Shown: positions 23,095-30,962 of the stretch, in pieces
How the letters are laid out: every line of letters begins with the position of its first letter
Numbering within the stretch: position 1 is the first letter of the stretch
Source of the DNA: Mycobacterium attenuatum
GTDB lineage: Bacteria > Actinomycetota > Actinomycetes > Mycobacteriales > Mycobacteriaceae
Assembly (NCBI RefSeq): GCF_900566085.1
Contig: NZ_UPHT01000120.1
Span: 1 to 39,550, forward strand
Reading direction: 5' to 3'
Length of the DNA: 39,550 nucleotides
Translations under genes and position numbers: made by a program
Notes under the pieces: generated by a model
Database searches by the model: none
Seen by the model: the letters and a program-made list of their open reading frames with translations, nothing else
What the model was told of the DNA's origin: nothing

Positions 23095-23744
23095 CCGATC
23101 ATGGACGTCAGCAGGGCAGCGCTGAAAGTGAATTCGACGACTCGGCGACTTCGGTGATACCGGCGACGTCGGAGACCGACGAGTGGGACGACCAAGCATC
23201 AGGTCCGGACTCCCCCGAGCCGGCTCGGGGCTGGGCTGGGAACGTATGGCGCACAAAGATCAATCTCAAGCCCGTCCCGGTGATTTTGATCGTGCTCATT
23301 CTGCTCTCCGGCGGCACCACAGCCTGGCTGTACGCCAAGCTGTACCGGCCCGATCAGCAGGTCGACGCCAGCGTCGCGCGGGCTGCGGTCAGCGCGGCCT
23401 CCGACGGTACCGTCGCGCTCTTGTCGTATTCGTCCGACACGCTCGACAAGGACATCGCCGCCGCCAGGACACACCTCGGCGGCGATTTCCTGGACTACTA
23501 CAACCAATTCACGCAGCAATTCGTGGTTCCGGGGGCCAAGCAGAAAGCCCTGAAGACCACCGCCAAGGTAATGCGCGCCGCGGTGTCGGAGCTGCATCCC
23601 GGTTCGGCCGTGGTGCTGGTTTTCGTCGACCAGAGCACCACCACCAAGGACACCCCCGAACCGACGATCAAACCCAGCAGCGTGCTGGTGAGCGTGACAC
23701 AGGTCAACGGTAAGTGGCTGATCACCAAATTCAACCCCGTCTAG
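23091..23744 (+). CDS. Mce-associated membrane protein (Rv1362c-like)
   Basis: The GTG at 23091 overlaps the upstream stop. The 217-aa protein repeats the layout of its neighbour: an acidic N-terminus, one transmembrane helix (about 57-78, VPVILIVLILLSGGTTAWL), then a helix and a beta-rich domain with the conserved SVARAAVSAASDGTVALLSYS, FLDYYNQFTQQFV and SVTQVNGKWLITKFNPV. It is probably the partner of the upstream protein in the cell envelope. It ends 16 bp from the convergent hydrolase operon. Confidence 0.88.
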   Translation: MTDHGRQQGSAESEFDDSATSVIPATSETDEWDDQASGPDSPEPARGWAGNVWRTKINLKPVPVILIVLILLSGGTTAWLYAKLYRPDQQVDASVARAAVSAASDGTVALLSYSSDTLDKDIAAARTHLGGDFLDYYNQFTQQFVVPGAKQKALKTTAKVMRAAVSELHPGSAVVLVFVDQSTTTKDTPEPTIKPSSVLVSVTQVNGKWLITKFNPV

Positions 23745-23760
23745 ATCGAGTCCGTCCGGT

Positions 23761-24729
23761 TCAGGTAGCGAAGGCCCGCCGCAGCGTCTGAGCGTGCAAA
23801 GCCCGGTTCTCTTGGGAGACCGCCCAATCGGCGACCACGGCGTCGAAATCGTGGAATGTCGCCGCGAAGACGTGCAATTCGGTGTGAACATAGGCGTGCA
23901 GCAGTCGGTTCGCGTAATCAATCGCTTCGTCACGGCATGGATCAATCTCCGAGCAGCTGATGAACGTCGGCGGCAATCCTTCCAGGTTCGCCCGGTGCGC
24001 AGGCACATGCTGACGATTCGCCGTCGTGTGGCCCAGGTAATGGCCCCAGGCCCGCGATACCGCCGGACCGGTGAGACCCGGTGTGCGCTGAAACTCCCGC
24101 CGCGACGGCGTGGTATCGGAGTCAAGCATCGGCTGATGCAAAATCTGCACCAGGATCGGGGGACCTTCCTCGTCGAACATGCGCTGAGCCAAGCCGGCCA
24201 CCAGCGCCGCACCGGCGTCGCGCCCCATCAGCGCCATCCGACGCGCATCGACGCCGAACTCGGCGCAGTTGTCGACCACATAACGCAGTCCGGACTCGAC
24301 ATCGTCGAGGGCCGCCGGGCACGGATGCTCCGGCGCCAGTCGATAGTCGACCGACACCACCACGCACTCGGCCGCGCGGGCCAACTCCACACAGTGCCCG
24401 TGATCGGTATCGAGGTTGCCGGTGACGAATCCGCCGCCGTGGGCATAGATCACAACCGGCGCGGTCGACCCGCCACCACCGCGATACAGCCGCAACCCCA
24501 GCCGTGTGGCGGTCGGACCGGCAATGTCACCCGATTCGACGCTCACCCCACCCAGGCCGGCGGCCTCGATTGCCGCAGCCCGCTCGGCGGCGACCCGGTT
24601 GGCATGCTCCCGCTCGCCGCTCAACGTCTCGGCGCTGAATTCGACAACTCCCAGCGCGGCGGCGGCGTCTCTGAGCGCGGGGTCGATGCGGCCAAGGCCT
24701 TGTGGCCGAGCGAGATTCGTTTGAGTCAC
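23761..24729 (-). CDS. Alpha/beta hydrolase-3 (HSL/Lip-like) with Asp in place of nucleophile Ser
   Basis: This 322-aa protein has the hormone-sensitive-lipase fold. It carries the oxyanion motif HGGG (97-100), the strand VVVSVDYRLAPEHPCPAAL (123-141), acid residue Asp263 in EIDPCRDEA and His293 in FHDFDAV. The nucleophile elbow, normally GDSAG, reads GRDAG, so Asp171 occupies the catalytic serine position; the codon is GAC. The acid and histidine remain. It could be an inactive carrier or binding protein, or use Asp as the nucleophile as haloalkane dehalogenases and epoxide hydrolases do, though those belong to other subfamilies. It is the last gene of the coupled Rieske-amidohydrolase operon (ATGA overlap at 24726-24729). 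Confidence 0.88.
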   Translation of the reverse strand: MTQTNLARPQGLGRIDPALRDAAAALGVVEFSAETLSGEREHANRVAAERAAAIEAAGLGGVSVESGDIAGPTATRLGLRLYRGGGGSTAPVVIYAHGGGFVTGNLDTDHGHCVELARAAECVVVSVDYRLAPEHPCPAALDDVESGLRYVVDNCAEFGVDARRMALMGRDAGAALVAGLAQRMFDEEGPPILVQILHQPMLDSDTTPSRREFQRTPGLTGPAVSRAWGHYLGHTTANRQHVPAHRANLEGLPPTFISCSEIDPCRDEAIDYANRLLHAYVHTELHVFAATFHDFDAVVADWAVSQENRALHAQTLRRAFAT

Positions 24730-25913
24730 GTCGGCTCGCCTTCCGGCTCAGTGCCATAGGCAGCGCCGAGCCGTTCTCCGGGCAGCGCTTTGACCGTCGA
24801 GGGCAGCCCATACAGCGCCGTCGCGTTGCCGCGCATGATCCGCTCCCGTTGGTCACGTGGGAAGCGCTTGATCGCATACGCCGGGGAGTCGTAGCTCCAG
24901 TGTGGGTAGTCCGTCGAAAACATCAGATTGTCGCCCAAATCCATCATGCCCAGATACTGGCGAAACTCTACGGTGTCGGCGTCTTCGAGCGGCTGCGTGG
25001 TGAACCGGACGTGTTCTCGCACATATTCTGAGGGTGCCCGGCGCACGTGCGGAAGATCGTCGCGGCGGGCCTGCCACATCCGGTCCATCCGCGACATCAC
25101 CGGCATCGCCCAGGTGAAGCCACCTTCGATGAATACCACCCGCAAGTCCGGATGGCGATCGAACGCGCCGTCGAATACCAGACTCATCAAGTGCGACACG
25201 TACAACAACGGCCAGGACGCGAAGAAGTCATGCCAATGCGCGGGGTTGCCGACCGGATACAGCGGGATCAACTCGAACGGCGTCTGACCCATCAGATGCG
25301 TGGCCACCGGCAGTCCATTGCGTGCCGCGGTCTCGTAGAGTGGATCGAAATGCGGACTGCCGAAAGGAATTCCACGAGTCTGCGGGGTCATCAGAATCTG
25401 ACACATATAGGGGTGGCCGGCCCAGCGCTCAACCTCACGGGCCGCCAGCTCAGGCGCCTGGGCGCTGACGCTGACCGACCCACGCCACCGGCCGTGCGCA
25501 TTGTGCTGGTCCAGCCAGACGTCGGCCAGCCAGTCGTTGTACGTCGACTTCAGCACCTGCTCGGCCTGCGGCAATTGCGCGTCACACATCGGCTCCAGCG
25601 AGGCGATGCTGACGCCGGCGTCCACCAACAATTGTTTGGCGGCGAAATCGGGGTCGCTGCCGGCGAACCCGCCGCCCGGCGGGGCGGCGTCCAGCCGCAA
25701 CGACATCGTCTTGTAGGAGTCCGGGGTGTCGTAGAAGTGCGGCACCGGCGTGACCGCATTGCCCGTCGGCCAGATTTTGTCCACCCATGCGGCCGGCGCG
25801 TAGGACTTGAGCGCGTCGACGGAGACCGGAAGCGGGTGAACGTCGGTGTCGACGATGGTGACCGCAATTTCTCGCTGTTGCGTGCCGGCGTCGGCTTGTT
25901 CGGCCGTGGTCAT
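24726..25913 (-). CDS. Amidohydrolase-family metal-dependent hydrolase
   Basis: This 395-aa TIM-barrel protein retains the expected metal and catalytic residues: VDTDVHP (Asp22, Asp24, His26), a barrel histidine in VATHLMG near 203, HPDLRVVFIEGGFTWAMP near 255-275 and FSTDYPHWS near 345. The branch includes decarboxylases and hydrolases acting on aromatic or cyclic acids. Its ATG overlaps the stop of the next amidohydrolase gene upstream (25910-25913). That neighbour is a clear paralogue with altered catalytic residues, and the pair may form one enzyme. The substrate is unknown; the Rieske protein and the P450 nearby suggest an oxidised cyclic compound. Confidence 0.9.
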   Translation of the reverse strand: MTTAEQADAGTQQREIAVTIVDTDVHPLPVSVDALKSYAPAAWVDKIWPTGNAVTPVPHFYDTPDSYKTMSLRLDAAPPGGGFAGSDPDFAAKQLLVDAGVSIASLEPMCDAQLPQAEQVLKSTYNDWLADVWLDQHNAHGRWRGSVSVSAQAPELAAREVERWAGHPYMCQILMTPQTRGIPFGSPHFDPLYETAARNGLPVATHLMGQTPFELIPLYPVGNPAHWHDFFASWPLLYVSHLMSLVFDGAFDRHPDLRVVFIEGGFTWAMPVMSRMDRMWQARRDDLPHVRRAPSEYVREHVRFTTQPLEDADTVEFRQYLGMMDLGDNLMFSTDYPHWSYDSPAYAIKRFPRDQRERIMRGNATALYGLPSTVKALPGERLGAAYGTEPEGEPT

Positions 25914-26974
25914 GGCACGCTGCTCGTCACTGTCAGCCCATAAAGCTCATTGGCGTTGCGCCACAGGACTTTCTCGCGCTGGAGCGCATCCAGACCGGCG
26001 ACTGCAGTGTCCGGCTGCGCGGTTGACCAATGCGGGTAGCTCGAGCCGTACATCACCAGGTCGGCCTTGTCGGAGAAGTCCATCCAGCGCGGCATCTGCC
26101 CGGTATCGACGGGTCCGTCGAACGCCGACGAGCAAAACCGGACATGAGCGCGCAGATATTCGCTGGGATAGCGGTCCACCCAGGGCGTCTGGTCACGCAT
26201 CGACAGCCAGAAGGTGTCCAGCCGCCATATCAGCGGAGTGAGGATGTCGTATCCGCCGTCGGCGAAGACGAACATGAGGCCGGGGTGCCGGCCGAAGACA
26301 CCTTCGATGATGAGCGTGGCCAGGTGCACGAAGTAGTTCAGCGGCATGAAGGACGCATAGCCGGGATAGGTGTGCGCGTGTCCGGCGAAGGTCGGCGGAT
26401 AGTCGACGCCGTTGCCGCCGTTGATGCGCACCGCCACCGGTAAACCATGCGCGGCAGCGGCCTCCCAGATGGGCTCGAACATCGGCTTGCCATACGGTTC
26501 GCGCGATTGCATCGGAACACCTACCTGAACCAGCTTGGGATGGCCCGCGAGCCGTTCGATCTCACCGACGGCACCCTTGGGATCTTCCGGATTGACCCGG
26601 ATGGTGCCCCGAAATCGGTTGGTGGCGTCGGGATCCAACCACCGCTCCAGCAACCAGTCGTTGACCGCGGCACAGATGCAGCTGTTGAGTAGATAGTCGG
26701 CAATGTTGCCCCGGGTCAATGGGTTGAGGATGGCATAGTCGACACCCGTGTCGTCGAACAGCTGGCGGCTGACAATCTCGAGATCCGACCCGGGGTAATG
26801 CTTTCCATACAAGTCACGCCGGTAGTCACCGCCGGGCGCCTGATACCACTGCTGTTCGACGTCGGGGATGGACCGCAGTTTGTGCGCGGCCGGCAGGTAG
26901 CGCCGTATTTCGGCGTTGTAGCGAAAGTGGGGCTGGACGTTGGCGTCAATGCAGGCGCCGGCGAACGGGCTCAT
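25910..26974 (-). CDS. Amidohydrolase-fold protein lacking metal-binding residues (probable pseudoenzyme)
   Basis: The ATG at 26974 overlaps the Rieske stop (ATGA), giving 354 aa; the longer frame to 27091 lies inside the Rieske gene. The fold is preserved throughout and aligns with the adjacent amidohydrolase. However, DTDVH becomes DANVQ (residues 10-14), the barrel histidine in VATHLMG becomes arginine in VAVRING, and the STDYPHWS motif becomes GSSYPHWS, losing the catalytic aspartate. The frame is otherwise intact, with conserved segments such as SEYLRAHVRFCSS. The protein is therefore probably a non-catalytic partner of the 24726-25913 enzyme rather than a decaying gene. The codons were read directly from the strand. 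Confidence 0.88.
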   Translation of the reverse strand: MSPFAGACIDANVQPHFRYNAEIRRYLPAAHKLRSIPDVEQQWYQAPGGDYRRDLYGKHYPGSDLEIVSRQLFDDTGVDYAILNPLTRGNIADYLLNSCICAAVNDWLLERWLDPDATNRFRGTIRVNPEDPKGAVGEIERLAGHPKLVQVGVPMQSREPYGKPMFEPIWEAAAAHGLPVAVRINGGNGVDYPPTFAGHAHTYPGYASFMPLNYFVHLATLIIEGVFGRHPGLMFVFADGGYDILTPLIWRLDTFWLSMRDQTPWVDRYPSEYLRAHVRFCSSAFDGPVDTGQMPRWMDFSDKADLVMYGSSYPHWSTAQPDTAVAGLDALQREKVLWRNANELYGLTVTSSVP

Positions 26975-27330
26975 GCGGACACGAACACTTTCCCGTCGGC
27001 AACATCCACCCGGTAGGTGCGCACCCGGCGGCGTGGATCGGCGACGTTGCGACCCGTGGTGACGTCGAATTCCCAATTGTGCCAAGGGCATCGAACAATC
27101 TGCCCGTCACGTACCCGGCGCAGCCGCCCGGGTTCGGCGGGAACCGATTCGTTGGTGCCGCCGATCAACCCCAGGCACAGCGGAGCGCCCTCGTGTGAAC
27201 AGTGATTGGCGATGGCGTACAGCTGGCCGCCGACGTTGTAGACGCCCACCCCGAACTTCCCGGTGTCGACCAGCTTCATGGTGCCTGGCGGCAGTTCGTC
27301 GATCCAGCACACGAGGCGCCGTTGCAGCAC
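26971..27330 (-). CDS. Rieske [2Fe-2S] ferredoxin-like protein
   Basis: This small electron carrier has a Rieske domain. The iron ligands are in NHCSHEGAP and VRCPWHNWEFD (Cys-x-His and Cys-x-x-His). GTG 27330 (VLQRRLVCWIDELPPG) after GAAGGCGGG was chosen; the frame is open to 27369. The length of about 119 aa fits a stand-alone ferredoxin of a Rieske oxygenase system, though no oxygenase alpha subunit is present. It may serve the divergent P450 or act in redox sensing. It is the first gene of the coupled minus-strand operon and faces the P450 across the shared promoter region. Confidence 0.9.
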   Translation of the reverse strand: MLQRRLVCWIDELPPGTMKLVDTGKFGVGVYNVGGQLYAIANHCSHEGAPLCLGLIGGTNESVPAEPGRLRRVRDGQIVRCPWHNWEFDVTTGRNVADPRRRVRTYRVDVADGKVFVSA

Positions 27331-27349
27331 TGGTGTACCCCGCCTTCTA

Positions 27350-27421
27350 CCCGGTACGGCACCCACCACACGGCGTGGCTTCGTTGCTATTTATACAATA
27401 ATAGCGACATTCCGTACCGGG
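27350..27421. promoter_or_regulatory. Divergent Rieske/P450 promoter with two nested inverted repeats
   Basis: The outer repeat is CCCGGTACGG (27350-27359) against CCGTACCGGG (27412-27421), a perfect 10-bp match spaced 52 bp apart. The inner repeat is GCTATT (27386-27391) against AATAGC (27400-27405), with TACAAT (27394-27399) inside it as a -10 facing the P450. The P450 ribosome binding site (GGGAGGAG) begins at 27419 and overlaps the end of the outer arm. Confidence 0.6.
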
Positions 27422-27431
27422 AGGAGCGCTG

Positions 27432-28664
27432 ATGACGCTGTCCACCAACTCCGAAGGCCAGGCCGTCGTCCCCACGCTTGATACCAGTGGCCAGACAAGC
27501 CCCTACCCGTTCTTCGAGCACATGCGTCACACCGATCCGGTCTGGCACGGCGCCCTCATGGACCACGAGCAGATGCCCGAAGAACTGCGTCCGAACGACG
27601 AATGGGTCTTGTTCGGCTACGACGGCGTGTTTCAAGCCTTTCGCGACGACCGCATCTTTACCTCGGCCAACTACGACAAGACCATCGGACTGGTCATGGG
27701 CCACACCATCTTGGCGATGGGCGGCAAAGAGCATCATGACCATCGCAGCCTGGTGGCCAAGGCGTTCCGGGCCACCGCGCTGGAACGTTGGGAACCCTCG
27801 GTCATCGGGCCGGTCTGTGATCAGCTGATCGACGAAATCAAACACGACGGTCACGCCGACCTGGTCAAGGCGCTGACATTCGAATTTCCGACCAGGATCA
27901 TCTCCACATTGCTGGGGCTGCCCCGGGAAGATCTCGACCTGTTCCGGCGCCTCTCCCTCGACCTCATTTCGATCCCGACCGACATCATGGCCGGGCTGAC
28001 CGCGGCCGCCGAGTTGCATGAGTACTTTCTCGACCAGGTCGAGCAGCGGCGGCGCAAACTCACCAACGACATCATCGGCGACCTGGTCTCCGCCGAGATC
28101 GACGGCGAAAAGCTCACCGACGAAGCCATCATCGCGTTCCTGCGGCTACTGCTGCCCGCCGGGCTGGAGACCACGTACCGATCCTCAGGCAACCTGCTGT
28201 ACCTGCTGCTGACAAACCCCCAGCAGCTGGCGATGGTGCGCCAGGACCGCTCGTTGATACCCACCGCCATCGAAGAAGGCCTGCGGGTGGAAACCCCACT
28301 GACCATGGTCATGCGGACCACCACCGAAGACGTGGAAATAGGCGGCAAGACAATACCGGCCGCCGCTCAGGTCGATCTGTGCATCGGTTCGGCCAACCAC
28401 GACGAAACCCGCTGGCCCGGCCCCGACACCTTCGACATCCGGCGGTCACGGCATGCACACATCGCCTTCGCCGGCGGTATTCACATGTGCCTGGGCATGC
28501 ATCTGGCCCGACTGGAGACGCGGGTGATGCTCAACAGCCTGTTCGACCGGGTCAACGATCTGAATTTTGTCTCAGACGACGGCTCGGGTGAAGAATCCAG
28601 GATCGTCGGGCTGACCTTCCGCTCGCCCAACAAGCTTCCGGTCACGTTCACACCGGCCGCATGA
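27432..28664 (+). CDS. Cytochrome P450
   Basis: This 410-aa haem monooxygenase starts at ATG 27432 after GGGAGGAG. Family motifs are the I-helix LLPAGLETTYRSSGN (about residues 240-254), ExxR in IEEGLRVETP (about 280-290) and the haem loop FAGGIHMCLGMHLARLE (about 345-361, Cys ligand). The sequence is of the bacterial soluble class that needs an external ferredoxin. The divergent Rieske protein is an unusual neighbour for that role, since P450 partners are usually 3Fe-4S ferredoxins. A second, deleted P450 gene lies at 34590-35330. Confidence 0.95.
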   Translation: MTLSTNSEGQAVVPTLDTSGQTSPYPFFEHMRHTDPVWHGALMDHEQMPEELRPNDEWVLFGYDGVFQAFRDDRIFTSANYDKTIGLVMGHTILAMGGKEHHDHRSLVAKAFRATALERWEPSVIGPVCDQLIDEIKHDGHADLVKALTFEFPTRIISTLLGLPREDLDLFRRLSLDLISIPTDIMAGLTAAAELHEYFLDQVEQRRRKLTNDIIGDLVSAEIDGEKLTDEAIIAFLRLLLPAGLETTYRSSGNLLYLLLTNPQQLAMVRQDRSLIPTAIEEGLRVETPLTMVMRTTTEDVEIGGKTIPAAAQVDLCIGSANHDETRWPGPDTFDIRRSRHAHIAFAGGIHMCLGMHLARLETRVMLNSLFDRVNDLNFVSDDGSGEESRIVGLTFRSPNKLPVTFTPAA

Positions 28665-28719
28665 CGAGGTCACAAGCGAGCCGTGATATCGCCTGCGGCG
28701 CCATCGATTTCGGTGTCGG

Positions 28720-29529
28720 CTATGCTTTCTTGGCCTTCTTGGCCTTGTTGGCCTTGTTGGCGTTTTCGCGCTGGTCCCTGAGCTCTCGCAGCCTCTTGAG
28801 ACGCATCAGCCGCTCGACTTGGCCGTAGGCGTCGATGGGGCTGTGCAAGGCCAGGCCGCCGTCGGCGTGCACCACCTGCCCAGTCACCCAGGGCAGTTCG
28901 AGAACGCCCACGATGGCACCGGCCACGTCGCTGACCTCGCCTAGGCGACCAAGCGCCGTCCGCCGGGACAAGCCGTCCACCCAACCGGGCCAAGCTTCCG
29001 GATTGGGCAACATCGGGGTCCGGGTGACACCAGGTCCGACGGCGTTGACCCTAACGTTGTGGGTGCCCCACTCCACCGCCGCGACTTTGACCAACATGTC
29101 CACCCCGGCCTTGGACACGCAGTACGCGCCCATATCGCGGTCGGCGACCGTGCCGCTGATGCTGGAGACCGCGACGATCGAACCGCCCACTTTGGCCTCG
29201 ACCATGGCTTGCGCGGCCGCACGAATGGTCAGCCAGGTTCCGGTGAGGTTGACCTGCAACACCCGTTCCCATTCCGATGCTTGCAATTTCAGCAACTGAC
29301 CCGACGCCCCGATGCCGGCGGAGGTCACCACCCGGGTGGGCACCCCGTGCTCGCGCACGGTGTGTTCCATCGCGGTCGACACCGCGTCGGGGTCGCTGAC
29401 ATCGCAGATGATGTCGGCGTCGGCCAGGTCCCAGACGACGACGTCATGGCCCGCGTCGCGCAACCGCGCGGCGACTTCCTGCCCGATCCCGGAGGCGCCC
29501 CCGGTCACTAGGGCGGTCGACGCGCTCAT
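28720..29529 (-). CDS. Short-chain dehydrogenase/reductase with Lys/Ala repeat tail
   Basis: This 269-aa NAD(P)-dependent oxidoreductase has the Rossmann motif TGGASGIG (about 9-16), the NxAG equivalent TSAGIGAS, the catalytic serine in VSSISG and the YxxxK motif in YCVSKAG. It also has a C-terminal DGGLALHSP typical of FabG-like SDRs. The last 15 residues are a lysine/alanine/asparagine run encoded by four 9-bp repeats, beyond the normal end of the fold. Its start overlaps the VOC gene stop (ATGA at 29526-29529), so the two are coupled. Confidence 0.93.
   Translation of the reverse strand: MSASTALVTGGASGIGQEVAARLRDAGHDVVVWDLADADIICDVSDPDAVSTAMEHTVREHGVPTRVVTSAGIGASGQLLKLQASEWERVLQVNLTGTWLTIRAAAQAMVEAKVGGSIVAVSSISGTVADRDMGAYCVSKAGVDMLVKVAAVEWGTHNVRVNAVGPGVTRTPMLPNPEAWPGWVDGLSRRTALGRLGEVSDVAGAIVGVLELPWVTGQVVHADGGLALHSPIDAYGQVERLMRLKRLRELRDQRENANKANKAKKAKKA
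28726..28762. repeat. 9-bp tandem repeats encoding Lys/Ala tail
   Basis: Four adjacent copies of TT(C/G)TTGGCC-like units run from 28726 to 28762 at the 3' end of the SDR gene. They encode alternating KKA and NKA triplets. Copy number could vary between strains without changing the frame. Confidence 0.7.
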
Positions 29530-29966
29530 ACCGCCGGACCGATCAGCTCGACGAGAACGCCGTCCGGCGCCGTGACCACCGCCATGGGTACCACCTTGCC
29601 GGCCGGAGCCGGCATGCTGATCCGCCGTACCACGTCGGCGAAACCCAAGGCCGCCAGCGCGGACAAGGTCGCGTCGACGTCACGCTGCAGCGACAGCAGG
29701 AAGAATCCGTGCCGCGGCGCGTCAGCCGCTGGTAGCGCCTCATCGGCACCGAACAGTTCCACCAGTTCGACTATCCCGCAGTCGGGTGTTTGCGGATCAC
29801 CCAGGAAGATCGACCGCAGCTGATCGGTCTTGGCGCCGAACAATTCTGGCCAATTACCGCGGAAGGTGTGGTCGAACAATTCGGTTAACCCGAGGCCATC
29901 CCGCCAGAATCGCAAAGAACTTTCGACATTGGCGGTGCAGATCGCGGCGTGGTGAACACCTAGCAC
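29526..29966 (-). CDS. Glyoxalase/VOC-superfamily protein
   Basis: This 146-aa protein starts at GTG 29966 (VLGVHHAAICTANVESSLRFW), which follows a minus-strand -10 TAACAT (29975-29980) by 8 nt and is probably leaderless; the frame is open to 30014. Metal-ligand positions include the histidines in GVHHAAI, and Glu in DCGIVELVEL and APDGVLVELIGP. The two beta-alpha-beta-beta-beta units of the family are visible. VOC proteins isomerise, hydrolyse or cleave small substrates, and here the partner genes are SDRs. Substrate is unknown. Confidence 0.88.
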   Translation of the reverse strand: MLGVHHAAICTANVESSLRFWRDGLGLTELFDHTFRGNWPELFGAKTDQLRSIFLGDPQTPDCGIVELVELFGADEALPAADAPRHGFFLLSLQRDVDATLSALAALGFADVVRRISMPAPAGKVVPMAVVTAPDGVLVELIGPAV

Positions 29967-30036
29967 GAAAGTCAATGTTAGCTGGCTCAATTTCGGTCGT
30001 TGACGCGGCGCCACTAAACCCGACCCGCACCGGCAC

Positions 30037-30864
30037 CTAACCGAGCCTGGCCATGGTGCTCTCCCATAACTGGCCGGCCAGGTCCGGGTCGTAGGCAGCG
30101 CGGTTGGCTTTGGCGATCTTGTGCCGTGTGTAGTACTCCCCCGGTGTCCAATCGACGCCGGGTGTGCTCCTCGCCAGCCAAATCAGTTGTTCGGCTCCCT
30201 GTTCCGGCGTGGCGGTGAACCGAGCCGATATCGGCACGTGATGCTTCATGAAGATCAGCACCCGCAATCCCGAGGCATCGCCGAAGTTGGAGTTCACATA
30301 GCCCGGATGAAATGTGGCGGCCGACAGCCCACCGGCATGGTAGCGGCGATGTAATTCCTTGGTGAACAACACGATTGCCAATTTGGTCAGCGCGTAGGCA
30401 ACGCTGGGCCGATGTTGAGCCGTGTTCTCGAGAGCGGTCAGGCTGGCCCGAGGCAGCATCTTCTGCGACGAACTGGTTGTGTTGACGACCGTCGCGCGGG
30501 AATCGAGCAGCACCGGCAACAGCTGGGTGGTGAGCAGAAACGGCGCTAGATAATTGACTTGATACGTCTTTTCGTAGCCGTCGGCCGTCAGCTGGGCCTT
30601 ACGGCACATGCCGCCGGCGTTGTTGGCCAAGACGTCGATGCGTGGGTACTCGGACCGAATTTTGTCCGCCAAGGCCCGCACCTGGGACAGGTCGGCGAAG
30701 TCGGCCACGAAGTAATCCGCCCCCAGCTCCGCGGCCACGGCGGTGGTCTTTGCCTCCGAGCGGCCCACCACGACAACGTTTTCGCCGTTGCCACTGAGGC
30801 GCCGCGCAGCCGCTGCCCCGATGCCGTCACTGGCGCCGGTGATGACAATCGTCTTACGCGTCAT
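30037..30864 (-). CDS. Short-chain dehydrogenase/reductase
   Basis: This 275-aa SDR has TGASDGIG (about 10-17), NNAGG (about 85-89), the serine loop NTTSSSQKM and YALTKLA (catalytic Tyr/Lys). The C-terminal part ends SPGVDWTPGEYYTRHKIAKANRAAYD, similar to the retinol-dehydrogenase-like SDR branch. The ATG at 30864 is divergent from a secreted serine hydrolase. It reads toward the VOC and second SDR genes 70 bp on, which may form one unit with it despite the VOC promoter. Confidence 0.93.
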   Translation of the reverse strand: MTRKTIVITGASDGIGAAAARRLSGNGENVVVVGRSEAKTTAVAAELGADYFVADFADLSQVRALADKIRSEYPRIDVLANNAGGMCRKAQLTADGYEKTYQVNYLAPFLLTTQLLPVLLDSRATVVNTTSSSQKMLPRASLTALENTAQHRPSVAYALTKLAIVLFTKELHRRYHAGGLSAATFHPGYVNSNFGDASGLRVLIFMKHHVPISARFTATPEQGAEQLIWLARSTPGVDWTPGEYYTRHKIAKANRAAYDPDLAGQLWESTMARLG

Positions 30865-30962
30865 ATCGTTGCGTCCTCCATCGGGAGTGTAGCGATACCG
30901 CGCCGAATGTCATTGACTTATTGCCAACCGCAGCCGCGGATTACCGATCACGAAAGGCACCC

